From Eopsaltria australis (taxonomy: Eukaryota; Chordata; Aves; Passeriformes; Petroicidae), in contig JAVTVJ010000553.1 in the NCBI GenBank assembly GCA_034509425.1, positions 124,001-188,000 on the forward strand: a stretch of DNA of 64,000 nt. Direction: 5' to 3'. This document shows positions 40,001-52,000 of this stretch, one piece after another. The notes beneath the pieces were generated by a model. That model did not search any database. It was not told where the DNA came from and worked only from the letters and a program-made list of their open reading frames with translations. The position numbers and the translations under genes were made by a program. Numbering within the stretch: the first letter of the stretch is position 1; each line of letters opens with the position of its first letter.

Positions 40001-43000
40001 AGAGGGGACTGGGGACAAGGGATGGAGGGACAGGACACAGGGAATGGCTCTCACTGCCAGAGGGCAGGGATGGATGGGATATTGGGAACTGGGAATTCCT
40101 GGCTAGGAGGATGGGGAGGCTTTGGAATGGAATTCCCAGAGAAGCTGTGGCTGCCCCTGGATCCCTGGAAGTGTCCAAGATCAGGTTGTACAGGACTTGG
40201 GGCAACCTGGGACAGTGGAAGTTGTCCCTGCCCATGGCAGGGGTGGCACTGGGTGGTTTTTAATGTCCCTTCCAACCCAAACCAGTCTGGAATTTTACAA
40301 GTTTGGGACCATTCTGCTGGAGGCACATCTGAACAACCTCAACTTCCATGAAATAAACCCACATCTGAGTAAAATAATGCTTTACATTTCTAAAGGTCTG
40401 GATAAGGACACAAACCCAACTCAGTTTTTAGGAGGGGAGACCTGAAGCTTCTCCCAAAAGCTTTGACAGAATTTTCTCCACATTATTTTCTCCACATTAT
40501 TTTCTCCACATTATTTTCTCCAAACTCTTGGGTTTTTTTTGCTTTGACTTTTGTTTTAAAAAAACTCCCTGATCAATTTGTGAACAGCTTTAAGAAGACC
40601 TTTTCAAACAGCAAGAAACCCTGTAGTTGTTGTATTTAAAGATTAAGGAATGTCTAATAGCTTTCCTCCACAATATTTCTAGCTGCTACTGATGTATAAA
40701 TAATTTGGATGTTTTTTCCCTGCTCTGTTAGGACCAGGTTATTTCCCATTTCCTTCACTTAAAGTAATTGTTGCTCTGTAAAATTCTGTGCTTTGTTCAT
40801 ACAACGTTTCTGTGCTTTTACTGCTTTTAAGCTGAGCAGCTTTAATTTGCTGTTTGTCTCATTTCCTGCTAAATTTAACTGTTCCTGAATTCCTCTTTTT
40901 TAAAAAGAATTCCTCTTTTCATTTAAAAAGAAAGGTGTCAAGCTTTAACCCCAGCCTGCAGCTGCAGTGGGATGGGAGGAAAATTGGGAAAAGGTAAAAC
41001 CCAGGGGTTGAGATGAGAACAGTTTGATGATGATGATGATGATAATAATAATAATAATGGGAAAATCCAGGAATAATTCTGAGTCTGCTCTCCTGGCCAT
41101 GTTTCTCCCCTGCTTCTTGTGTAGCTCCTTGCTGGCAGAGCACGAGGCACTATAAAGTCCCTGATTTAGGATAAGCACAACCAAAACAACCAAAATATCA
41201 GCATTCTTCTCATCCTAAATCCAAATCCTGCTGTACCAACCACCAGGAAGGAAATTAAATTTATTCCAGCCAGACCCACCCTCCTTCATGCAGAGAAAGT
41301 GGAGCTGACTTGGCAATCCCAAGGAGTTGGGGGAATTTTGAAAGATCTCCTTTATTTTGCTCACTCAGGGACCCCAGGAAGGTTCATATATTCCCTGAAA
41401 TTTTGTCTTCTTTATAATCTAGAAATTCCATGCTGAAGTTGGGCTCTTCTTGTTGTGTGTGGGGGTGGCAGGGAGGGTTTTGTCTTTGGCAAGGATGGGT
41501 CAGCTCAGGCCTTAAATCAACCCTGATTTAAGCAGATCCTCATGCTGAATTTCTCCTTTATCATGGGAAGGATACTCTGCTTTACTTAAACCTTTGCCAT
41601 CTCTCTGGACAAGAATCCAGGAGATCAGGAGTGCAAGCACACCAGGCTTTAAAAATAGAGATGCTGAGCAGTTGAATTTCTTGGCTGTCTGCACAGGCCT
41701 GCAGTAACTGCTTTGGGAAAAGGGATGTAAAGGATGCTGCTTCCCTTTCCCCATTTTTTTCTCACTTTCCCTTTTTTCTCTATTTCCACTTTTTTTTTTT
41801 TTTTTTTTAATTTTCCTGCTTTTTTTCCCCTTTTCCCCTTTTTTTTCCCTTTTTCCCCTTTTTTTTCCCCTTTTCCCCTTTTTTTTCCCCTTTTCCCCTT
41901 TTTTTCCCCTTTTCCCCTTTTTTTCCCCTTTTCCCCTTTTTTTCCCCTTTTCCCCTTTTTTTCCCCTTTTCCCCTTTTTTTCCCCTTTTCCCCTTTTTTT
42001 CCCCTTTTCCCCTTTTTTTCCCCTTTTCCCCTTTTTTTCCCCTTTTCCCCTTTTTTTCCCCTTTTCCCCTTTTTTTCCCCTTTTCCCCTTTTTCTCCCCT
42101 TTTCCCCTTTTTCTCCCCTTTTGCTCTTTTTTTCTCCTTTTTCCCCTTTTTTCCCTTCCCCTCTTTTTCCCTTTCCCCCTTTTTTTCTACTCTCCCCTTT
42201 TTTCCTTTACCTCTTTTTTACTTCCCCCCCTTTTAACCACCATTCCCCCCTTTTTTTCTTCCCCCCCCCTTTTCCCCCTTCCCCCTTTTATTTCTTTCTT
42301 TTCCCTTCCCCCTTTTTTTCCCATTCCTGCTTTTCTTTCTTTCTTTCACTGACACAGAAAATAAGTGTCAGTGATGGCAAAGTGTTTTCACTGCCTTTTT
42401 CAAAAATGTGGTACATGATAAATCTGCTTTTTTAGTAGCATAATGAACTTTTCCTGGGGAGCAAAAAAAAACCAAATGTGATAGAGAAGAAAAGATAATA
42501 GTAGAAAATATTTTGTGGTTTTTTTTTCCCCAACCATTGACTAGATTTGGTTTGTTGTGCTCATCTTCAAAAATGGGAATACTGTTGAGGCCAGGATTTG
42601 GGTAAAGGAAGGAAAGGAAAGTAAAACGCTTCCTGGCTTTGGATGCTGAGTGATGTTGATAGAATGCCTGGATATTTAATATTTTGTGTGATTTCATGCT
42701 AGTTTTCCTTTTTTAATGATGGGTTTTTCACACAGCACAAAGTCACATTTTTAAAAGAACATAACATTATTCTCCTTTCCCCCCAAACAACAGAGAAGGT
42801 CAGATACGCTTTGGGGTTTAGGTATTTTAAGTTTTTTCCTCATCCCTTGAGAGGGGTGCAGCAATGTTCATGTTCAGATATGCTGTAAAAATGAGAAGTC
42901 TTTTAAAAGCCTCTCCATGTGCTCTCCTGCAAGTTAAAACACTCATAAGTGATCCTGTTTCTCACCCTTGGAGCTCTCAAGCCTTCCAATTCAGTGTGTG

Positions 43001-46000
43001 AAATTAAAATAAAATTCTGCTCTTCCAAGCCATATTTTTAAGAGTTTTCTTGGTGTTTAAAAGCACTGAATTGTCTTCCTTCTGTAGTGGTCAGATGGTT
43101 GGTTTCAGTGGATTCTAGATTTCAAGGCACAGATGAAATTCTTAATTTTCTATTTTCTGATTTTCTAATTATTTTCTAATTTCCTAATCCTTACCTTTCC
43201 CATTCAGCCCCAAACCCAGCAGAGTTAAGAGCTACCTTTGAATTGAATTTAGGTGGGTTATGTTAAGCCCATGGTGTGATACATTCAGACTCTTTTGAGC
43301 ATGCAATGCACAGAATTTTTTCATTATAGGAGAGTTTAAGTATTTTATAATAAAAGCTTGAAATTGAGGGAATTACATGTTTTAGAAAGGATGGCAAAGC
43401 AGTCATTCAGGAAATGTGTTGTACCAAGAGTAGTGTTTACAGGAATATGTTCCTTTCTTTTTTACAGGATGAGAGATACTGCAAGAAAAGTGGAAGAAAA
43501 GTATTTTTCCAATCTTGCAACACACGTGGAATTCCTTCCAGTGGAGTGGAGATCAAAGCTGACCCTCGATGGAGGTACACAACTCAGTTCTGCTGTCCCA
43601 GCGGCTGCAGGCTGCAAAATCCTCCCCAGAGCTTCCATCTGTGCCCTCTGCTTGTGCCTTGCTCGGATTTTTGTTTGATTTTATTTGTGCAACTTTGAAC
43701 TTTTCCATCCCTGGCAGTGTCCAAGGCCAGGTTGGGGCTTGGAACACCCTGGGACAGTGAAAGGTGTCCCTGCCATGGCAGGAGGTGGAGCTGAATGATC
43801 TTTAAGGTCCCTTCCAACCCAAGCCATTCCATGATTCTATTTTATCATTCTCCTGGATGTAAATGAGTCTCTTTTTTCATTTTTTCCAGACACTGTGGAC
43901 TCCATAACCCCGGATAAAGTGCGGGGTTTGCGGGATATGCTCAACAGCAGCGCCATGGACATCATGTACTACACCAGCCCCCTTTACAGGGATGAGGTAA
44001 GGGTGGAAAACACATTTTTATATAAATTTTACTAAAGCAGGGCATAGAGGCCAAAATTATCTGGATTTAGGGATGTCAGGAAAGTTCCCTCTTAAGGAAA
44101 ACCTGCATAATGTTGATGCTTTGTAGGTGTGTCATGATCTCCCATAGTAATCAGAGTTTTAAGACTGAGGGGAGAAGAAAGACAGCAAAAAGTACAATCT
44201 GTGTCATTGATTTAGAGCAGAAAAGTCTAAAATGGTTCTGTATCAACAGCTGAGAAATGGGAAGGGGTTTAATGTTGTTCTTCTTAATTTCTGCATATTT
44301 AGAGCACTGGGAGTCCACAGAGCTGAGATTCTTTTTATCTCTGACAAAATCCATGGATGTTTTTCACTTCATTTTTGCTGTTTCTGAAGACAGATGGGAT
44401 GGGCAGCACGAGCAAACACATCCAAGCCAGACTGAGTGCATTTGTGTGCACTTGCCTTGCAGGGAAACCAAAATGATCCCCAGTTAATCAGTTTATTAAG
44501 GGGCTGTTTATATCCTGGATGTTCCCATCCTGCCTTGGCCCACCTGTGTAGCTGTGGAGTGACCCCATTAATCAGAGGAGAAAAGCCAGGAATATGATCA
44601 TAAATAATAGTGGCCTGTAAAATAATGATAAGCCTTGAAAAAATGATAATAACCTGAATAAATAAAGCAGCCTTTAAAACATGGACAGTGCTTCACCCCA
44701 GTAGCATCCCTTGTGTATCACACTCACTGGAAAACCCCTGTGGGGCTGGTTTAGGATTAATTTCTGTAGGAATTGTGGGGTTTTTCTGTATTCTGTGTGG
44801 AGTAGTGTGAATCCTTTTGCAGCCTTGGGACCCTGAGCATGGCTTGACTGGGGCAGGGTGAGACTTTCAGATCTTACCTGGGAATTTGATGCAGCCTTTC
44901 AGTCAAATTAGGTGTGTTTAAGTCCTTTAGACTGGCAACACAATTTTAAAACTGAAATCTGTACCTCTCTCCCTGCTCAGTAGTGCAGAATTCATTGATC
45001 AGGGCTCTCCACGGTCTCTCAGGATTCCCTGTACCTGAAGCCAACAAGAACTTTTGTGGCAAGGGATGAAAATTCTTCTGGCAACTTGAAAACAGATATT
45101 TTTAAGCTGCATTAGAGGCTTGGCATGTCTGTGGACGCCTTGTGGGAAATGGATTAGTGAGTAAAGTTCAGGTGTGCTGGCCAGCAGGGCATGAAAATTT
45201 AATTCATTGCTCAGTAGAACTGCAGTTTTACAGGTTTATCACCATCCCCTGGGTGTGAGAACTGACATAAAAGGAGAGTGCTTAGATCTGATTATAAAAT
45301 ACTCAGTTGGCTTTTTCATCAAATCATATGAATTTCCTTGAAATGTTTGCAACAATGCACACAAGTTACTCTTCCTTATCCCATTTTATTTTCTGTGAGC
45401 TAACTTTGCAGAGTTTAACACAACAGTGTCAAACAGAGCATTTTTCTGGATGGTTTTCCCATCTTCAGTGCGTTTTTCTTGTGGCACTTTGCTCCTTCCA
45501 CCTCAGAAATGAGCTTTGTCTTTGAGTGTTCCCATGGTCACACATTGCTCAGAATTAATGTCCCTGCTCTTTGCTTTGTCACCCCAACACAATTCTTTGT
45601 GTACTCCAAGCACTTCCAGTGCTTTCCACCCAGAAATCCTCAAAGGATCTCAAAAGGAGCTTAATAAACTTCCCTTTGCCCCTGGGAAATAAACTGGGGA
45701 GTGTGGTGAGCTCAGCCTAGGGAAGAGTGAAGCTGCTTTCAGCTGATGGCTCTCAGCAGCCCCAGAATTCCAGACTGGTTTGGGTTGGAGAGACCTGAAA
45801 AAACATCCTGTTCCACCCCGTGCCATGGGCAGGGACACCTTCCACTAGCCCAGGCTACTCCAAGCCCCAGTGTCCAACCGGGCCTTGGGGGCCAGCCCAG
45901 GCTTCTCTTGGAATTCTGTTCCAGGGCCTCCCCACCCTCCCAGCCAGGAATTCCCAGTTCCCAATATCCCATCCATCCCTGCCCTCTGGCAGTGGGAAGC

Positions 46001-49000
46001 CATTCCCTGTGTCCTGTCCCTCCATGTCTTGTCCCCAGTCCCTCTCCAGCTCTCCTGGAGCCCCTTCAGGCCCTGCAAGGGACTCTGAGCTCTCCCTGGA
46101 GCCTTCTCCTCTCCAGGTGAGCACCCCCAGCTCTCCCAGCCTGGCTCCAGAGCAGAGGAGCTTCAGGAGCATCTCCTTGGCTTCTCTGGACTCTCTCCAG
46201 CAGCTCCTTCTGCTGTTGAGAGCCCCAGAGCTGACAGAGCATTCCAGGTGGGCTGTCCTGTAAGCAGGGCAGGGGAGAGAATCCTCCCCCTGTCCCTCTC
46301 CCCTCAGTGCCAGGGGTGCAGCCCGGGACCCCGCTGGCATTTTGGGGTGTGAGCACCCAGGCCACAGCGCTTGGATGGGAATTTTCTTTCCCCTCTCAAG
46401 GATTTTCCTCACACAGAAGTATCATAACTTCTTTAAAGCCCCTGACCACTCTTTGAACAGCTGATTAAAAGGTTTGGAAGTGGCAGCTCCTCTCTCCTTG
46501 CAGGGGAAGGAGCTTTGTCCTGTCAGTGTCACAGGAGAGCACAGAGCTCTCCCAGGAGTACTGGATTGCTCAACTGAGCCCTCCCAGAGTGTGGTGGGTG
46601 CCCCCCTCTCTGATCTCAGGTATTGTTTCTTCTCCAGCGTAGCAGGAGAAGATCCAAAAGGTACCTCTGACTTCTGGCATGTGATGTGATAGCAGCCAGG
46701 CATTAATAATTCAGCACAGCCCCGTGAGCAGCCCAGCCTGGCCTCAGACTGCAGCCAACAGATTCAGCCGGGCTGGTTTCGTGGGAGAGAATTGTGCTGT
46801 ATCCTCCTCTGTACCAAATCCCTCTTTGAACATTACCCAGATGTAAGAAAAAGCATTACATTTATATTTTTGTGCACACAGGCCTATTCCTAAATGAACA
46901 GTCAGTTCACATTCTGCCCCTGACCTGGCTGGTCCATCTGTGGTAATGTAATCTTGGGTTTTAGTGTCCTCAGTGGGTGACTTTGTTTCACATCTGTGTC
47001 ACTGTAGCTTCATATTTCTTTAATAATAAATGGCTGCAGCAGGGATTAAAAAGACTGATTGTTGCATAGTAAATTCAGAGTTGTCACCTTCTTTAGGTGC
47101 CTTTTTTTTTACTCATCTTCCCTGTACTTACTTGCAGGCTAATTGTAATCCTGTAAATTATTGATCTGTGTCTTGGCAGAAAATGCCTTTAGTGCAGGAT
47201 AAACACAATTTACATCCTTCATCCCAAGATTTCTAAGGATTTCATGCAAATATTGCACTATAAAAGTGGAAAAACTTCATTGTCCTCCTTAGAATCATGG
47301 AGTAGTTTAGGTTGGAAGGGACCTTAAGGATCATCTCATTCCAGCCCCTGCCATGGGCAGGGACACCTTCCACTATCCCAGGTTGCTCAGAGTCCTGACC
47401 TTGGAATGGCTTCATGGTTTGCCCTTATACTCTTATTTAAAAGGAAAATTAACAACTAACCTCTTAAAATTTGTGAGAGGTATTAACTTTTCCAGAGCTT
47501 TCATCCCTCTTGGATATGAAGTTTTGCAATGGAAATACCATTCTCTTGTGCACTCCTTGCAGCAATAAAAGGCAGCTGGTTCAGCTGTGTTTGCAAACAA
47601 GATGTGAAGCAGGAAATTTTAAACTGAGGCTATTTCAGCACTGGTTTTGCATATCCTGTTGAACCTCATAGTGAAGGAGCTGCTTGGCAGCACTTCCATG
47701 GCTGGTTTAATTAATTTGATTGCCCTTGAATGTATTCTCAGCTTTATAAAGGGATTGGTTGCTGGCTCTGCCTGAACCTAAACTTCACCTTGAGCACAGT
47801 GACTTGTTAGAAATGGGTTAGACTCAGCTTTTCAGCAGCAAGAGGGGTCCTGGGAGAGAGATCCAGGCAGATCCACAAATCCTTTTTCTGTGTTATCCCT
47901 GAGACAGGGAGCCCTTCCCGTCTGTTCCCACAGCCAGGGCTCATTCTGGCCTCTCATCTGTTGTTGTGACACTCCCCTGGCATCCACCAGTGATTCCATC
48001 AGGGAGTGTGACAACTGTTGTCTCCTGGAGGGCCAGCAGCCTCCCCAGCTCTGCTGGCACGTTCTGCTGGGCCACGTGGAGCACAAACTCCTCATCTTTG
48101 CTTTCCCAACCCTTCACAATCCACCCTGGAGCTGCAGCTCTCCCCTAGGCTTTCAAGGACCCTCTTCCCCCTCCAGCTGGCTCTCACTCCCTGTTGCCTG
48201 CTGGCTGAATTTCCAACGAGTTTGCACTTTCTCCTGAAGCTCTCTTGGCATTTGGGAAGAGCTGCTTGCAGAATTCCCCAGATCTCCTGCACGTTCCTTT
48301 CCCAAAAAGCAGCAACAGTCCTGCTCTTCAGGCTGGAGAGGGTGCAGAGCTCAGGTGTCCTGCACTCCCTTTCCACGGGTTTTGTTGTTTTTTTTTTCAT
48401 GGGCTTCAAACTGTTCATGTGGGAAGATTGTTCAGTGGGTGAGGAGCCTGTGCAGACAGCACAGAAAAAGGAGCAGCACTCAAGCTCTGGGTTCCTGCTG
48501 TGCTCAGCTGCCAGCAGGGACTTTCTGCTCCTTGTTTTCTTGGATATTGAGAGGAAAATGTCATTTTCTATACTGGGAATTTTGGTGTGCACTGAAAAGT
48601 CCCTTCAACCCCAACAATCTGCCCACAAAATGGTCCAGGGGGTGCAGTTCTGGATCTCCTTGGTGTGGGTCCAGGGGGTGTTTGTCCATATACACACATC
48701 CCAATTTCCTTCTGCTCTGCCAGGAACATGCTATCCATGCTTATTTATGTTGGTGCTTTCAAGGCTGCTTTGCCTCAGAGGAGGTTGAACAGCTGTTTGG
48801 AATGCTGGTGCTGGAATTTAGGGTTGAACAGCTTTTTGGGGTGCTGGTGCTGGAATTCAGAGGTTTGGATTTTTCCAGCTCAGCACAGGATGCTTTTAAT
48901 GCTCTGCACAAAAGGAAAGCTGCTCTGGATGTCTCAGTCCTTCAACAATTTCTTGTTCCCATCACAATCCAGCAGCTCAGGCTTGCCCAGCACCCAGGAG

Positions 49001-52000
49001 GTGACAAAAGACAATTCTGCCCTTTTTATCAGTGCTCTTCACCTGAGGTGACAGGGATGTGTCACCTGACTCAGACAAAACCCAGGCCTGTGCCACCAGG
49101 ATTCCTGGATGGATGGGACAGGCTGTTATTTTTTGATTTCTTGGAAGCCAGGCAGGCACATGACTGGGAAAGCAAAGGGCATTTTTGGCCTCATCAAGCC
49201 CAGCCTCCTGCTCCTTGGTCAGCACTCTGGCTTTTGGCTTCCCCTGGAATTGCCTGGCCCTCATGCCAGCTCCCCATGAACGTGCAGAAAGACCGTTCCT
49301 TACTCTGCCTTTAATTTGGTTTCTGAAGGGCAGGGAGCTTTTAACCTCAGTTTGTTTGAATATGAGCTGCTGCCTTCTGAGCAACTCGATCCTGCAGGCT
49401 TGAGTTTCCTGTGAGAAGGATTTATTGGCAAAACTTCAGCTGATAAAGGGAGATGATAATCCCAGAATGGTTTGTGTTGGAAAGGATCTTACAGCCCATC
49501 TTATTTCACCCCCTGCCATGGGCAGGGACACCTTCCACTATCCCAGGTTGCTCCAAGCCCTGTCCAGCCTGGCCTTGGACACTTCCAGGGATGCAGGGGC
49601 AGCCACAGCTTCTCTGGGCACCCTGTGCCAGGGCCTCATCACCCTCCCAGCCAGGAATTCCTTCCCATTATCCCATCTATATTCCCTTCCATCAGTGGGA
49701 AGCCATTCCCTGTGTCCTGTCACTCCAGGCCCTTTCTTTGAAAATATTTCAGTGTCCTCAGGCTGCTGCTAAAGAAGTGCTGTGGTAGGAGGGCCAGCTG
49801 GGAGGATGGGATTTGATCCAGCTTTCCTGGAAGAAATAGGAATTGTTCCCTTTGTTGCAGTGTTTGATCTGCTCAGTGACAGACAGGTAAAGGTGCTGCA
49901 TTCCCCTCTGGAAGAGCTGGGGGTGATGGAGCAGAGCAGCTGCACAGGGAAAAACATCAACTCAGTTGTCTGCTGCCTCATTTATTCTCCTGGGAGGTAT
50001 TTCAACTTGTTCAGTCTGTAGGAGAAGCCTTAGGAGGTGGTAAAATCGGTTGGGCAGAAACTCAGGGAATGTCTAGGCTTTTTTGGGGGAAAGCCCTGTG
50101 AAACCCTTGGATGGAGAAACAGCTACCACTGTCCCCAAAATGAGCTGGGAACTAGGAGGGAGAATGGAAGAGAGGAGCTGGAAAGAGAGAGAGGGGTCTG
50201 GTCATGCTGCATTCCACTATTCCCACCATTCCTGGGGGTTTTGGGGTGATTCCTGCTATCCTGTTTTCAAGAACAGAACAGATCCTGTGGGCCAGCAGGT
50301 GCTGGGGTTTGGGGCTGGCAGGAGCACCAGGGGAAAAACCAGTGGGAGAACGTCTGATTTGAGCAGGAATTGCTTGGATGGAGGTGCAGGGAGAGCAGGA
50401 GAAGCTGTCAGCAAGCTCAGGATGAGGCACCCATTGCCTAAAACCCAACCATGAGGTGCAGACATGGAGCAGCCACTTGGATGTCCTGGGTTTGGGAGGC
50501 TGAGGCTGAGGAGGGAGTTATTTTGTTGTTTGGGGTTTTTTTTAATTTAATTTAATTTTTAATTTTAATTAAGACCCTTTAGAGGGCGTAGAAAGACAAG
50601 CTGTGCATAAAAAAAATCAGGACCTAAAATTTTATTACAGTGATGCCATTTAGGAGAGAAAATCTGATAGGCAGTCATATTTTTCATGTTTAAATTCAAC
50701 CAAAAATTCACTGACTTTAGGCAAAGTGTTTTTAGAAGATATTTTATATGGATTGTTAGGATATATCAGACTAACTACAAAAGATTTGAAAGCAGTTCAT
50801 GTTCCATTTACTGGACTAAAATCCTGGTTCAAACCAAACTTTTCTTGCACAAGCTGGAATATTTTATGCCTTTTAAGACTAAGAAAGCAAATCAGGATTT
50901 AATCATAGAAGGGACCTTAAACATCATCTACTTCCATCCCCCAATAGATATTATCTTAACTGCATATACAGCTTAACCAACCAGGTTTTTAACTGGAACT
51001 TTAAATGAATATTCATTTTCTTTTCTCTTCCTTTTGTTTTTCTCCTTTTTTTTTTTTTTTTCCACTCTGCACCAAAAAGGTCCAGTTTCTAATCTTAGGA
51101 CTGGCACAGGATTTTTGGCAGGACACCAACATCCCTAAGTGCTCACTGCAGGTGGAGGGCTCCTGGTTTTGGCAGAGCTCAAACCAGACCATTCACAGTG
51201 CCTGGAAATCTGGAGCCTTTCCCACAGCAAACCTTGCACTCCACAATTCCCTCAGGGATTTAGGAATTATCTCAGTCAGATGATCTGGTTGAATTCAGTG
51301 CTTGGACTTGCAAAATTGCAACTGTGCACCTGTTTGGAAATCCATGAACCATTCCTTAGTTATGTCCATGTTTGTGCCTAACCTCCCAGTAAAAACAAGT
51401 TTTTGAGGAGAGGGAGAGTTAAAAACAGGGCTGGACTCAGTGTCCAACCAGGATTTTCCAAGAATATTCTGCTTTATGCCCTCAGATTGCAAGATCAGAT
51501 CTTTATAATGGAAATGCCATGATGCCAGAAGATTATTTATTTACCCATTCCTGGCAGGAATCCCCAGACATTTTGATTTCAGCTTCTCCTTGCTATTTCG
51601 TCCTGGGTTTTAATCAAAACCTTTTTAAATGGAGAAAACACCAGCCAGCCGCAGCTCATCCTGATTGATATTTTCAGCTCAGAAACCTCTGCCTGTTTGT
51701 TCATGTGTGAAAGTTTGTGCCCGCAGTCTGTGTAGACCCAAATGGAAATTCAGAAATACTTGAATCACAGTCCAAAATACTTGAAAATAGGTGTTCTGAT
51801 ACTCCTTTCTCCAAGCTGCTGCAAGGCTCTGTTAATCATTTCCCAGTGCTCCAGGCGGCGGGTTTGTTGTGTGGGTTCTCACTCACTAAAATGTGTATCA
51901 AACACTGGCACTTGTGGTGCCATTCATATTTATATTCAGTAATGACTCAGGCTCTTGAAAAATCATGTTGAAATTATATGTTCCATGGCTTTAATTTCCC

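Larger units (their letters stand above)
33153..43467 (+). other. DDHD1: DDHD1 intron 4 (10,315 bp)
   Basis: GTGAGT..TTACAG, phase 2. CR1 pieces lie at 33400-33622, 34046-34205, 36341-36800, 38541-38768 and 39932-40296. Tandem repeats are at 40472-40522, 41026-41057 and 41740-42345. 34206-36340, 36801-38540 and 38769-39931 contain no recognised element. Confidence 0.9.

Noticed and set aside
41734..42435. 233-codon Phe/Pro-rich open frame
   Set aside because: Pure translation of the C/T satellite; stops are impossible without purines.
43358..43467. Upstream extension of exon 5 into intron (open frame starts at 43358)
   Set aside because: A strong acceptor at 43467 and phase match with exon 4 place the exon start at 43468; upstream residues are not DDHD1-like.
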